Below, piece after piece: positions 22,961 through 35,300 of a stretch of DNA of 64,000 nucleotides. The notes under the pieces were generated by a model. The model had not been told where the DNA came from. It saw only the letters and a list, made by a program, of their open reading frames with translations, and did no database searches. The stretch comes from Acarospora socialis. Lineage: Eukaryota > Ascomycota > Lecanoromycetes > Acarosporales > Acarosporaceae. Every line of letters starts with the position of its first letter. Position 1 is the stretch's first letter. The stretch covers positions 2,480,001 to 2,544,000 of the forward strand of contig JAMYGW020000002.1 of NCBI GenBank assembly GCA_025617375.2. The letters are read 5' to 3'. The translations under genes were made by a program, and so were the position numbers.

Positions 22961-23823
22961 GACTTGATTCATTTAGCAGAAAATCACAAAACGGCGAATC
23001 TATACTTGCATGATATAAGTTCGTTTAACGATGACCTCAATCAAGCTCACACTCATAACGCTCGTCGACTTCAGGACCTGCACTCCTTGTATTCAATTCA
23101 CCCACCATGCCACCCAAACCCCAAGCCAGTACAATAGTTCCCTCAAACCCAATCCCCTCCACCGAATCCCAGATGCTTCGCGGAAACCGCTCCAGTTCCG
23201 GGATCCACCGTTCCCGCGGCCACGCCAGCCCGGTATACACGTTCGTTAGAGAACGGGCGTGGAGTAAGTGATGGATCTGCTGCGCTAGTCAAGCATGCGA
23301 AGCGCATGTAATTGTCATTGCGGTATTGACGGTTTTGATGCCGGGGTTCTGGCAGAGACGAAGGAGGTTATGGAGGTTAGCGTGAAACCGAGCGTCTATG
23401 AAAGAGCCTCCGAGGAGGAGCATTAGTGGGGTCGCCAGCCAGCACCAGATAGTGTGGCTATTAATATTAAGTTAGGTATGCTCGTAGTGGTGGGAGTACC
23501 AAGTAGTCGACCGTACTTGTTTTGCTTCTTAGAGGATTTGAAGAGGTGGGCCAAGGTGGGCTTTAGGCGCATTCAGAACGGGTGCGTGGCATCCAGGGGT
23601 GAGAGAGTGATACGAGAATCAGGATGTAGTTTTTATGTCATGGGGCGTACCATAACTGGCGACATAGGTGGAAACCACAACAACAACGGCAAACAAGTCT
23701 TATGATCTATTAATGAAGGTGCTTGTTCTTGAGACCTTTGCTTGCTGGTTCATTTTCAGAACTTGACTGCATTTCGTGAAAATATCTGTGCTGTTTACTT
23801 TTGAGATTTTTGTAAGTTACCGC
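22961..23823 (-). pseudogene. Possible degraded minus-strand gene, family unknown
   Basis: On the minus strand a readable frame runs from about 23460 down to 23040 with one internal stop (near 23298): LMLLLGGSFIDARFHANLHN, later LLHARSLTNVYTGLAWPRER and WDSVEGIGFEGTIVLAWGLG. Upstream lies a plausible intron (GTACGG, branch CTAAC, end AATAG) preceded by MRLKPTLAHLFKSSKKQ. The composition looks like protein-coding sequence but I do not recognise the family. It may be a decayed gene; a chance frame cannot be excluded. The rest of the interval shows nothing. Confidence 0.3.
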
Positions 23824-24030
23824 AAATATAATTTCGCTTCTAGAATCTACCCAGATCTGAAGTAATTTCATTGATCTACCCCCACCCCATCTACCCCTTT
23901 CTATTTGCACGGAAGATTCATGAAACCATTTGTGTCTAAAGTCATGTTTAAACTCACTCTTAGACTTTAGTCTACATCTGAGTTGACATGACTTCTGTGC
24001 AAGTTTAGCTGAAATTAGGTGTGAATTCAG

Positions 24031-24140
24031 GTTATGGTTCAGGCGTGGATTTAGGTGTGGATTTAGGCATTGATTCAGGCGTGGATTTAGGCGTGGATCT
24101 AGGCATGACTCTAGGTGTGGGTTTAGGCGCAGAGGCATAA
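24031..24140. repeat. 12-bp tandem repeat
   Basis: About seven or eight imperfect copies of a unit close to GTGGATTTAGGC inside the inverted-repeat element. On the minus strand it reads as a repeating LNPRLNPHLN peptide, which I take as a by-product. Confidence 0.8.
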
Positions 24141-24167
24141 TGCTTTAGGTGCAGATACAGTCCTAGG

Positions 24168-24218
24168 CGGTAAGTGTTTATCCCTCCTGGGTAGGGTAAA
24201 ATGGATAAACACTTACCG
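24168..24218. repeat. Perfect 16-bp inverted repeat (hairpin)
   Basis: CGGTAAGTGTTTATCC at 24168-24183 pairs with GGATAAACACTTACCG at 24203-24218 across a 19-nt loop, within the MITE-like element. Confidence 0.85.
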
Positions 24219-24394
24219 ACCGGTACTGTAGGAAGGGGTAGTGGGGTAGATTACTGAAATTACTGTAGATTTGGGTAGATTCTAGAAGCGAATTCATTTT
24301 AGATAATCGCCGGTGTTAGATGGTGGTAGCGCACTTCGACCCTGCTCGGAAGCAAGCCTTTCACCCAAGAGAGCATCAGCCTTCTATTGTCACT

Positions 24395-25257
24395 ATGGCC
24401 ACGGCAGCGACCAACGGCCTTGCGCCTAAGATCACACTGTATACGAACCACGGATGCCCCTGGGCTCACCGCGCACACATTGCACTCAAAGAGCTACAAT
24501 TGCCCTACGAAGAAGTCATCATCGACCTTGACCGCCCACGTGAAGAATGGTATCTCAAGGTCAACCCGGTTTGCAACCTGATCCCCATGGGCCGTCAGCA
24601 AGACGGCGATGAGGGCAGGTCTCGCTGATAAGGCTCAGAGAGGTCTGGTCCCAGCAATCAAATACAACAACGAAGTCGTCGACACCATCGTCACGGAATC
24701 GGGCATCGTCGCCCAATTCCTCGCCGATTCGTTCCCCTCACATCTCCTTCCGGCCTCTTATGAGTCGCCGACCGCTGCTCTTTTCAGAGCGAAGGTCAAT
24801 TTCTTCGTCGATACCTATTTCACCAAGGTCAATTCATACTTGTTTCAGGTCATGAAGGCGGAGAACGAGCAGGAGAAGAGCCAAAAGAGTGAGGAGATGA
24901 TCAAGGCTGTGGAGAAGGAAATCGAGCCGTTGCTGCAGGACGCGGCGCCGTTCTTTGGGGGAAATAAGCAAATGACGATGGCGGAGGTAAAGGTCTATAT
25001 GTTTGGCAGTGAACGACGAGGCTGACATTGTTGGCACCGTCTAGGTTCTAACGGCACCATTCGTCCTCCGTCTCTACGAATGGTCTAATGGAGAGCTCCT
25101 CCCTACAGCAGTCAAAGAGTCACTTGAGAAGCTTCCGAACTTCTCGAAATGGGCAAAGGCTGTTACGGCGCAAGAGAGCGTGACCTATATATGGGACGGA
25201 GAAGGAGTCACGAGGAAGACCAAGGAGAGGATCGGCAAGCTTAAAGCTGCCAAGTAA
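24395..25257 (+). CDS. Glutathione S-transferase, omega-like
   Basis: Three exons (24395-24568, 24633-24986, 25045-25257) encode 246 residues. The N-terminal thioredoxin-like half carries ITLYTNHGCPWAHRAHIAL, where the CPWA motif puts a cysteine at the catalytic position as in omega-type and related fungal transferases, then RGLVPAIKYN (cis-proline) and TESGIVAQFL (TES glutathione contact). The C-terminal half is all-helical. Such enzymes usually catalyse glutathione-dependent thiol transfer or dehydroascorbate-type reduction in the cytosol rather than classical conjugation. An upstream in-frame ATG at 24320 exists, but it lies at the edge of the inverted-repeat element, so 24395 (MATAATNGLAPK) is preferred. 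The gene starts less than 100 bp after that element, which may therefore form part of its promoter. Confidence 0.85.
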
Positions 25258-25833
25258 ACCCTCTCCCTCCTTGGCCATGGTAAAGAGCAGTTGACCGGCT
25301 ATAGGATATGAGTTACGAAGTACTCCACAAAATGAAGATCTATACCGGCGTTGGACTGATTTGGAGAGCACCTGATTTGTGACATACATGCTGTGCTGCG
25401 ATATAATCACCCATTGGGACCTAATCCACAACAATCCTCCTGTTCGCGGCTGGGCTGCCCTTAAAGGGGCATGTTTTTCCTGGGGTGATTGGTATCTTCC
25501 GTGCTGAGAATTGCGTGTTTTCAACCTCTCTTTTCAAGCAGATGCCACCCTCGCTTCCCCATCACCAATAACATCTTCTATTGCTTTCCTATCATATCAC
25601 AACTTAGGCAGCCATTCTTGTTTAACTCGATTCCGCAGAACGATCATCCCTTGAGAAGCTCTAAGCGTCACACTCAACGTCCTCCGCGTGCTTGTGGTAC
25701 TTGCAGTCGGGCTCTTCCGAAGGATCGGGAAAAGGGCCAGAAGCAGCACGCATCAGCGTAAGAATGAGAGCCATGGCGAATGACCCTCCCTTTCCAATCA
25801 ATGATTTGTATGCTATCACATCCCTCTTCTTGT
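25258..25833. other. Convergent intergenic region
   Basis: Lies between the 3' ends of the transferase gene (plus) and a BTB gene (minus). It should hold both polyadenylation regions. No gene was recognised. Confidence 0.6.
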
Positions 25834-26359
25834 TCAAAAGTTCCACGCCAGATATCTAACGAGCCAGCGCCGCATCGGAGACTTGGCTTCTACCTTATCA
25901 AAATACTCGCGAATTACATCTCGTAGTCGACAGTCTGCGAGCTCTTCTCGACAATGATGCCTGATGCGGTCCAACACGAGATCTCCGAGACCGGGGTTCT
26001 TGCAGAGTTTCTGGGCGATGAGGAAGAACTCGAACAGTGCGCTGAAGTCTGTGTCGGTAACTTCGGGGACTGAGTCAGTGTAGACCCACTCCACGAACCA
26101 TCCACATATCAAGTCAGAAGACGTGTACAGATAATGAACTTCAGGCTGCGATTGCCTTTCAAAGAGTTCCTGGAAGTATGTCGAGCGGAAGGCTAAAAGC
26201 TTCTTGTGAACGTGGAAGACCGACCAGTTATGGAGTGTGAGCGAAGATACTTTGACGGTGGCAGGATCTTTCAAGAACCTTCAACGCTCATTAGTGGCTT
26301 ATAGACATACGAGGCAGCGATCTCACATACTTTGCACAAGAAAATGGTTTCGCATCCAT
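25834..26359 (-). CDS. BTB/POZ domain protein
   Basis: Two exons on the minus strand (26359-26331, 26278-25834) give 157 residues. The first exon is tiny (MDAKPFSCA); the join restores KFLKDPATVKV, the first strand of a fungal BTB domain. The domain continues with VFHVHKKLLAFRSTYFQELF, the classic BTB helix, and WFVEWVYTDSVPE. The C-terminal part is helical and ends RYLAWNF. Proteins of this short BTB-only type are expanded in filamentous fungi; they probably mediate protein contacts, possibly with Cul3, but their roles are mostly unknown. The acceptor AAG is a weak match, so the first exon is less certain than the second. Confidence 0.75.
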
Positions 26360-27110
26360 TTTAATGACTTGTCGTCAAGTCATGGCGTGTAGGAGGAGAG
26401 ATTCGCTTACGAGTTGAGGCTCTCACTTAGGGCAGAGGCTCTCGAGAGTCACTAGGTTATTCTGGGCCGAGCCTTTATTCCTTTTCACAACCGACTTCAC
26501 AGTACCTGACCATTCGACCCGACATGCTACAGCAATCCATGAATTTGAGAGTCTGACTCCAGGTGGCCAAGCTGCGATTGCTAGCAAGGAGACAGCGTCC
26601 CTAAATCGAAAACTTTCACAAACCAGTAGGAGCGATCTGAGATGAAGGATACAATCACCGAGGGTGGAGAAAGGCACCGCTGCTTTCACGAATGCTTTCA
26701 TCGTAACACGTCTCGCCCTGTCTCTCTTAATCAATATAGCTTAACAACAACCTTCGACATATTTAACAGAACAAGGCCAGACGCTTTGAGTGCATTACCA
26801 CTGCTTAAGTCAAATACACTGTTGGAAGAGTAAGCTTCCATTGCAGTTCTGGTGCTCGACTAATGATTAGTTAGTAGCGAACCACACGAACACCAGAGCG
26901 ATCACTTGCTGTTTCCATCCAGGAGATTATGCTACGTTTCAGTAACCTTTATCATAACTGCGGATCCCATCATCCAAGCATTGGAATCGTCCCATCATTC
27001 AGAACTCATGTTCTTAGTAAGGAAAGCAAAAGCAAAAGCAAATACCCAACGTGCAATAGCAGAAACTCATCAGACATATGCCACCATCAATCATCCGCGT
27101 TACACACTCC
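26360..27110. other. Intergenic; upstream of the BTB gene, downstream of the APSES gene
   Basis: About 750 bp with no recognisable gene. It contains the BTB promoter and the APSES gene's 3' region. Confidence 0.5.
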
Positions 27111-28602
27111 TTACGAAGAGGCTCGACGGCGCTTGTGGCGATGCGCATCGTCACCTAGCGATGCATCGGCCATGGAAAGCTGCATCAACACGTATGCCGC
27201 TCTCGCCTCCCTTGTCATTGTAGCCGACTTCTTCCTCCGTCTCGGCCGCGCCAGCTCTTCTGAGGATGGTGCCGACGAGCTGTCTTCATCGTAGTCCTCG
27301 TCAAGCTCCGACTGCAGCCGCTTCCCCCTGACCTCTTCCCCACCGCTGCTCGAGGCGTCTTGCATATCCGAAGGCTCGTCACTGCTCCGTGGGATGGACG
27401 TAGTCGAGAGCAGATCTTTCGGCGATGGCAGGCGGTATCGCTGTGCTTTTGCATACCGTGGAGTATTGGTAGTGGCCCATTCGTACGTTACTGGCGTTTG
27501 TGGCGAGCAGAGATACTTGTCACTCTGGTCAGTGTCCGTACCGTATCCGCTTTCCACATCTGCGGTCTTGATTGGCTTCGGGCGAAGCGATTTCGGTGTC
27601 CATCTTGGGAAGCTCGCTGAAGAGGCTGGCGTTTGAGGACTTGCAACCATTGACGCCTCTCGAGACAGGACACGGAGCTCGTTGGCTGCCTCGGTGCAAT
27701 GCCGTACGATGTTTCGGTCAATGACCATCCTCCCGAACCTAGGATCTTCTGGTACGACACAAAGATCGAGAAAGTCCACGCCAAAGACTGGTGTCAGGGC
27801 ATAGCGGATGTTGTAGCAGAAGGTTGCTGCCACAGCTTTCGCGGCCTCAAAAGGCATCCAATAGCCTGGTCAAGGTTACTATACGTGTGGTGGTAGGGTA
27901 GCGGAACGCGTCACCTTGAGCTGCTAATGCTCCTCCGGTAATGCTGTGGCAGATTTCTCTAAGACCAGGGTTGCTATTTAGCATCTTCGCTGGTGTGGTC
28001 TGTATCCGTAAAACTTCAGCCAAGGCAACCTGGAATTCCACGCAAGGGCCCTCACCTTGGAGTACTTGCAACACTTGAAGAAGGGCGTGATGCGAACAAG
28101 CCCGACGTTGTAGTCCCACATGACGGTATACTCGCGATCATCGCCTGGGACTTTGAACGTGTACTGAAAAACTACGTTGATGTGAATTAGTCGCAGTCTT
28201 CCTCCGCGATTGCCGAGCCTCGAGCGATCTCTACACACCTTCGAAGCTCTCCCTTCCCGTCTTCTCCAAGAATGACTTCTTCTCGCTGTTGTAAGGTATG
28301 TGCCTGCAGTAATCGGTGATATGGCCCATCGGATACACTTGATATCTTCTATGTTGCACCGCAATCTCTTCGTCTTGGAATTCGCACGGCGGATATCTGA
28401 TTTGCCCTTTGGTCTTTCCCTTTGCGAAGATCGCAGCGTCCTTGGTCATCTTCTGCTTCTTGAAAGGCGCCGGCGGTGGCGCCGATGGAGGTGAGCTGTA
28501 CTCCGTCGCGTACTCGTACTTGCTTGAACAAGGGCTAGGTAACTGCCGATAGTCGTACGAGTTCGCCGCGACGGGGTTCAGAAGAGATGCCACGGACACC
28601 AT
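27111..28602 (-). CDS. APSES (KilA-N) transcription factor, Xbp1/StuA-like
   Basis: Four exons on the minus strand (28602-28239, 28171-28056, 27999-27915, 27865-27111) join in phase to 439 residues. An N-terminal tail ([20 protein letters not shown]) precedes the DNA-binding domain, which spans the first three introns: [59 protein letters not shown] and [20 protein letters not shown], then [25 protein letters not shown] proteins are fungal-specific basic helix-loop-helix-like regulators of development, morphology and stress or cell-cycle genes. The C-terminal 170 residues are polar and acidic with basic clusters ([19 protein letters not shown]) that look like nuclear localisation signals. The gene follows a 3.8-kb gene-free region, as is common for developmental regulators with long leaders. 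Assignment to the Xbp1 branch is from memory of its conserved N-terminus and is less certain than the family. Confidence 0.9.
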
Positions 28603-31600
28603 TGCGCGTCTTGCGAAACGGAGCCAGCAGTTGCGGATAACGTGCGAGTGAATTGATATTCAATTGAGTGGGGGCCACCAGACCGCGACGTCGACCAACG
28701 AAGCAAGGCAAGCAACTTGACTCACTGACCACGAACGTGACTAGCAAGCCAGTCACTTTTATGCGAAATTGGAAGCCGAAACTGAATGGAAGCTCCAGAA
28801 GCTTGGATGGAATGAGGTAATAATAGCTGAGGCAAACACGAGGGACGAGGTGGTGCCTTAATACGGTCCCCAGCCCAACGAAACGGCACGAGTCAAAGAA
28901 TTCCGACAACAACGAGACGAACAACGAGGATCATCAAAGGCTCAGCCGCACGATTGTCTCCGCTCGTCTTGGATAACGAAGCAAGACGGCAGCGCTTCCT
29001 TTCGCGGGAGAAGAATCTGGGAGAAGAAGAGATCTCGCCGAAGATGCGGGAACACCCACTCAAACCCTTTGTTGGAGGGGATGTGTCTTAGATGTACTCA
29101 AAGTACCATACAAGAAAAAAAGTATGGATGTATGTGCCCTCGGGAAGAGGAGATCTGCGTCTGTTTGTTTTCCTGGCTATGGCTGATTGAACCCGCTTAA
29201 CCTGTCAAAAGTCCACCCCCAGGATTTGAGAATTTAAAGGAACACAGAAACTGGGGAGTGATGAATGAGTATCTTGTGTATGAAGTATCGAGGCAAGAAA
29301 ACTAGCGTGTCTGAACAGCAGCGGTGAGCGAGCGAGCGGGCAAGCAAGATCGACAATGACCGGTACCTTGCTCGGCTCTATATGTCTGTCTCGGATAGGT
29401 GACGCAAAGGATGACAAGCATCATCCGTATCGATAATGCATATAGTATAAACATCTAGACAGGCAGAAGATTTTCTTCATATCGGAATTCTCCTGGCTTT
29501 CTGAAATCGACATTTTCCATTTCCCCGCTTGACCTACCCGTTTCCGTTTCCCCAAGGCAGATAGGAGTTCAAAGGGAAAACCGAAAAGGACCAGCAGCAG
29601 CAATGACAGCAACAACCACGGGAATCTTCACGAGACTGAGCCCGCGAGGCGAGGCGAGCGAGCGAGAGAGAGACAGCGCTCAAACACGCTCGATCCTCTC
29701 CAAGATAGACCACAAGCCAGGCCCACCGCCACGACCTCCAGCCAGCCAGCTTACCGCATTTCAGCTTACCGCAACGGCAACCGCACGGTACCGTTTCCAT
29801 TACCCTTACCCGAGCCCAGCAGAGCCAGAGAAGAAAGAAAGGAGAAAGCATGGAGCACCGAGGCAGCCGTTTCACCAAAACAAGAGAACACGCACCTACC
29901 CGGCCCCGGACAATTTTTTTCTCTTGGCTGCAAGCCTGCAGGGAATTCCGAATGGGAATGGGAGGCGCTAGCCACGCATGACGGGCGGCCATCAACTGAG
30001 CCCCACCCTGCCTACCTTACCTCACCTTGCCTGTTCTCCCATCCATCTCCCATCGCTCGTTCGCTTCGGGCCCAAGCCCAAACTTGAACCTGAACCCAAG
30101 CCTAGCCCAAATGTGGACGGACCTACTGGCCCATCTTGCTCCTTCTGACCTCACGCTCACGTTACCCTAGGATGGGATCCTGTTGTTTGGCCAAGGTACA
30201 GCGGTAGCTTGATCGATCGCATCCCCGCAAGTTTGCAAACACGTGCGCTTTGCCTTGCCTTACCCTTCCAACTTGCTCACCGCCCGATCCCTTCCCTGCT
30301 GTTGGTACCTTACCTTACTCATCATCTGCCAACGTGCCCAAGAGCCGCAAACCGTCGATCGTAAAACGTGACTAACCACCAGACGACGTTTGCTCTGATT
30401 TGTCTACCGAAATCTCCAAATTCTCCAAATCGACAATCTCTCAGAAGGCCTGTTCTCCCCAACGGGTCCGTGGGTTCTGGTTCTGAGCATCCGCGCCACG
30501 GCACTATACTGTCAGCTTGACTTAGCGGCTCTCGCCCCGGAAGCTGCCAATGTCCAGCGATATTTAAGCTGACATTACGGCGACGTGCATGTGTCTGTTC
30601 AGGTTGCGGGGAGGTGCCGATTCGACGGCTGCCGCTGGCTTTGGACACTGATGAAGTGGGGCCTCAGTGCTGAGCTTGGTCTAAGAACAGACGAAAGGGA
30701 TGAGGAGAGAATAGAAGAGGATGGAAGTGGTGTCTGTAGTGTAGTCGACAAACGGAGAAGAGGCGCGAGAATCAAAAACGATGTAATGAGAACGGCTTAC
30801 GCTTACCCCGCGAAGACAGGACAAGAAGACAGAGAGAGAAAGTAGACTCGGTGTCAGCCCCAACCCAGCCCTCGTCCGCCAATGACAAGACCTCGTCGTC
30901 AGAGCTTCCAAACCTTCGATTCCTCCCTCCCTTCCTTCCATCCGTCCTTCCATTCCTTCGATTCCTTCTTCGAATTTTCCATGCATCATCCCATGGCCCG
31001 TGACGCACGTATCCGATCTTCTTTCCGATACGACACGACACGACAGGGCAAGAAACAGACCAGTCGAGACCGCGACTTCACAATCTCGAAACCGACCAGG
31101 AGCTTGCGGCATGGAAGCGAAGTCGTATCCCTCTTCTGGGGTTTACCTGGGTCGGGGAGTTGATAAAGGGAGTGTGGATCGATTCGGCTAAAAGACGTCT
31201 TATCTCATCCCACCTGAAACCCTATCTACCTTACTTCATACCTACCTGCCTTACAACACATCTTATACCCTTGTAGTATTCTCTAGACTCTCTCAGTAAG
31301 ATAGTAGGTAAAAAGGTTCGAAAACAGAGCTGAATCCACATACGGGTGATTCGGCATTGTCATTTCCTGTATCTCACAGTTGGAAGACATTGATATCATC
31401 ATGCATGTCTCAAAACATCCCGACCTACACCTTGTGCCAGATCACTGACTTCTCAACAACTCATAACCTGTCCGACGTCTCGTGATTGATCTTTCTTATC
31501 TCTGGTTTTGTAGGTATGTAGGTAACTTGACAAGAATGGCCCACCCACGTCCTTTTGCGGTAACCCTACGTTTCAGGCTACCGAATGCAGATCGACACCG

Positions 31601-32385
31601 GCTGCCCTAAGGTAAGAAGCCAAGTCCCCATGCTACTAAAGCTGTCCCGCGAGCCTCTAGGTAAGTTACATTACCACAAATATCTACCTCTACACTACGT
31701 GAGGTCGCTCATCCTCTGCCTTCCAGATCCCCCACACGTCAAAGCCGAAAGAAAGCAAATGCTCCTCGCCCCAAACTCCAGTAATGAGGGAGAGAGCACA
31801 GGCAGCTCTCAGCTTGCCGGACTCCTCTATGCCACAGCCCTGCCGGTACGATTATAGACCGAGCGACTTGACCTTTTCTGCACGGAGACGAAAGAAGACA
31901 CAGTTAGCTCCCAGGCGCTCGGAAAGCAGTTCTTTGTAAGCGTTTCGTTTCACGTCCATCTATCTTTACTTACTCTACCTTACCTACGTAACGGCTGGCG
32001 ACAAAGCATAGCATAGCATCAACCCAAGATTCTAGCTCGTGTGCCTCTACTCGTAGGTAGTGGAAAGGACGTTTTCCATAAGAACTATAAGCCAAAACAG
32101 GCAGAGAGGCCATTCCCTAAGCGCAATCGAAGGGAAGTAGAAAGCGTCCATAACGCTCTGGCCATGACGCAAGACGCCTGGACAGGGAAAGGAAAAGGAA
32201 AAGGAAAAGGTAGTGGGCTGAGAGCATAAGGGATGTGGTACATAATATGCAAGAAAGTGTGCTACCGTATTAGAGAGCACTAATAAACGCTAACATGTAT
32301 CTATTTGAGAGGGTCTGCTCGCCAGGGAAAAGGGGCGTCGCGACAGCATGGCATTTGTTGCCACATCATCGGCTGTGGACGGACC
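28603..32385. other. Large gene-free region upstream of the APSES gene
   Basis: About 3.8 kb with no convincing gene on either strand; open frames are low-complexity or have no family features. It is rich in simple sequence: GAGCGAGCG runs (about 29325 and 29650), a pyrimidine tract of CCTTCC repeats (about 30922-30970), TACCTTAC-type repeats (about 30010-30030, 31205-31265, 31975-31990) and GGAAAA repeats (about 32187-32210). The left part probably holds the APSES promoter and long 5' leader; the right end is the TOP2 3' region. Confidence 0.6.
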
Positions 32386-35300
32386 TTACTCGCTCCCCGA
32401 AAAGCCCTCGGAGAAATCATCTCCAGCACTGCTCGCCTCCTCGCTGTCGTCGTCGTCAACGATGTAAGTTGGTTTCTTCGCCGTCGTGGCCGCTCGTCGG
32501 GACGGACGAGCTGCCGCAGCTGGCTGTGGCGACGGATCCGAGGTCCCTACGTCCTTGGCTGGGGAAGGGGAGTGCAGGATTTTATTGGCCATGCCGTTGA
32601 CTTCATCACCGTCGTCGTCTGAGTCAGATTCGACCACTCGTTTCTTGCCGTTTCGGGCCTGCTTAGCCGCATAAGCCTTGGCGGCAGGAGATAAGGGGGC
32701 TTTTTTCGGCGGCGCGGGCGCGGGTGCGGGTGCGGATGCGGGAGCGGCCTTCTTGGCTGCTGGGGCTCTCTTAGGCTTAGGGGCCGCTGATGCTTTGACA
32801 GCAGGCTTAGAGGTTTCCTTCGCTGCGGCCTTGGCTCCCTTGAAGATCGGTTTCGATAGTGTCTCGCTAAGAGAGTCGCCGTCGCCGTCGCTCAGCGTGA
32901 TTTCCTTGGCCGTCATGATTGCCGCTTTACGGATCGATGGCTGAGGGGCTAGCTTGGAGTAGTCTGTTTCATCGTCGGACAAGCCGACGTCTAGCTTAGA
33001 GATTCTGGAATTGGACTTTGGTAGGCCGGCACTGCTGCCGGGTCTGGACATGGAGGTCGAGAATAATGGTCTGCCTCCGGTGGTGGGCTCAGCGATGCTT
33101 CCGCCAATTCCCTTTACCATCTTACTGACGTCTCCGAGAAGGTCGTCTCCATTGTCGTCGTCAGAGTCGTCCGACCCGCCGTAATTGATCGCTTTGCGGG
33201 CCGCGGCACGCGGTTGACGAGTTGTGGCCGGCTTGACCACCTCTTCGTCTTCGTCAAGGGAGTCGTCATCAACCACAGTCGTAGTCGCGGCTTTCTTCGC
33301 CACAGCAGCAGGGGCCTTCGTGGTCTTGGAGATGAGTGCTTCTACGGGAGCATCGTCGGTTCCATCAAGTTGCATCCAGACATCGTCCAAACTCTTTTGC
33401 GCAGGCTTCACGGGAACTTGGGCCTTGACAGAAGGTTTTGCGGTGGCTGAAGGCTTGGTGAGGTGAGAAAGCAGGCCAGGTGTTGGCTTTATCCGATTTA
33501 TCACCGTTTGTTTCTTCGGTTTCGAGACACCAAAGTCCGAATCGTTAGCATCTTCGCCTTGTGCCTTTCGCTTCCGAGCCATCGGAGCTTTCGCACCAAT
33601 CTTGAGTTTGCTCGACGCACGGCGGCCTAAGTTGGCCACCTTCTTTTGCCGTTTCTCCTCATCGTCAAGCTGGAATTTCCACTCGGCGAGAAAGTCGTCT
33701 AGGTCATTCTTCCACAAGTCTTCTTTGCTCATCTTGATCAATGTGTCTATCTCTTCTTCTTTATCTCCGATCTGCTTCAGGAGCTTCTCGACGCGTTCCT
33801 TGGTCAACGACCAGATGGCCATCTACAGCCAAGTTAGCCCCAATCGACATCTGTAATAGTGGGACGCTTACGCCTAAAAGGTAGTCATAGGCATTCGCGC
33901 TAGCCTCGACATCACCCTCCGACTCGTCCTCATTATCGGCGACCGGCTCCAGTTCTCCCTCCTTAGCGGCATCGCTGACTTTGGGGAAGGGTTTGAAGTT
34001 CTTCTGCTTCAATTCCGCAACGAGGTCAACCTTCTTCTTCTTTGAGACAACAAGCTTGCCATCGATGATCATCTGGATGAAGCGAGCTTGATTGCTGAGT
34101 TTCTCGAGTTGCTTTTGCATCTCTGCAAGTTGCCATTGCTGGGCTGTGTTAGTCTGAATCTTTCTAAGTCTGGAATCAAGCTTACCTTTCGTTTCTCATA
34201 GAACTTGATACGGACTCCAAAGAACTCCTTCATGATGTCTTCGACACTGGCATACTTCGTGATCCTACCCTCCGGATCAAAGGCGACTAGGTTGGAGGTC
34301 GCTATCGACTTGGACAACTTGAATTTCTCTTCCAAGCCCTCCTCCAGCGCGATCTTCATGTGCTTCTCCTCCATCTGCACCACGAAATGGACCTTGACGT
34401 GTGTATTGTAGTCTGTGTAATCCTTGATAAAGGAAGGGATCTTATCCGCCTTGATGATCTCCTCCAACTTATCTTTGAAATCTTGCGTCCACAGACGGAT
34501 TGGCAGTTCTGTTATCTCGACTTCGTTATCGCCGGTCTGTTTGATGATACCGCTGAACTTGTACCGGTCCTGCCCCATAGGCGTTACTGCTCCGGTGAAA
34601 CCTCGGAACCAAGGTTGCATTGGCTCCATAGGTTGATTATCCATCATGAGCTTAAGATTCTTGACAATGTCCTCCGGGTTGTAATTTGGAATGGACGAAC
34701 TCCATCCCGTGCCGATACCATCCGCTCCGTTGATCAAAACCAGCGGGACGACAGGCACGTACATCTCCGGCTCGATTTGCCGGTCGTCGTCGGTATTGTA
34801 TGTCAGAAGGGGTTCGTCTAGCGAACTGAACACACGTCGTGCAAAGGGTGAAAGGCGAGTGTAGATGTAACGAGCACTGGCACAATCGCTACCTCCTTGA
34901 AGTCGACTTCCAAAGTTGCCGCTGGGTTCCAGGCAGTTGAGATTGTTTGATCCCACGAAAGTCTGAGCAAGGCCGACAATGGTCTGTTGCAGGGACGTTT
35001 CACCGTGTTGGTAGGCGGTCAGGCCAGAGACCAGACCGGAAAGTTCGACGACTTTCACGTCCTTCTTCAGGTTACGTTTGAAGCACGTGTAAAGCACCTT
35101 GCGCTGACCTGGCTTCAAGCCATCAATCACTGACGGAATGGACCGCATATTATCCGCCATACTGAACAGGATAAGTTCCTTGTTCACAAAGTCCGTGTAT
35201 GTGATCTTCTTCGTGGTGTGGTCAAGGTACGTCCCTGGCTTGAACTGTCGAAGCCATTCCTTTCGCTCGTCTGCCTTCTTCTTCGAGAATGCGAGGTCAA

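Larger units (their letters stand above)
23828..24297. mobile_element. Small inverted-repeat element (MITE-like)
   Basis: Left arm at about 23833-23901 and right arm at about 24231-24295 are inverted copies; the best part is TTCGCTTCTAGAATCTACCC, followed by similar CTAC-rich sequence with small gaps. The unit is about 470 bp with no transposase frame. It encloses a 12-bp tandem repeat and a perfect 16-bp hairpin. Exact ends and a target duplication could not be settled. Confidence 0.65.

Noticed and set aside
24031-24140. CRISPR-like array
   Set aside because: Units are 12 bp, contiguous and imperfect with no spacers; it is a minisatellite in a eukaryotic genome.
29534-29995. 153-codon minus-strand frame in the large gene-free region
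   Set aside because: Composition is driven by simple repeats and there is no domain or signal; plus-strand frames there look equally open.
34360-34821. Plus-strand frames opposite TOP2 (also near 35893-36330 and 36400-36879)
   Set aside because: They are antisense shadows of the strongly conserved TOP2 coding sequence.
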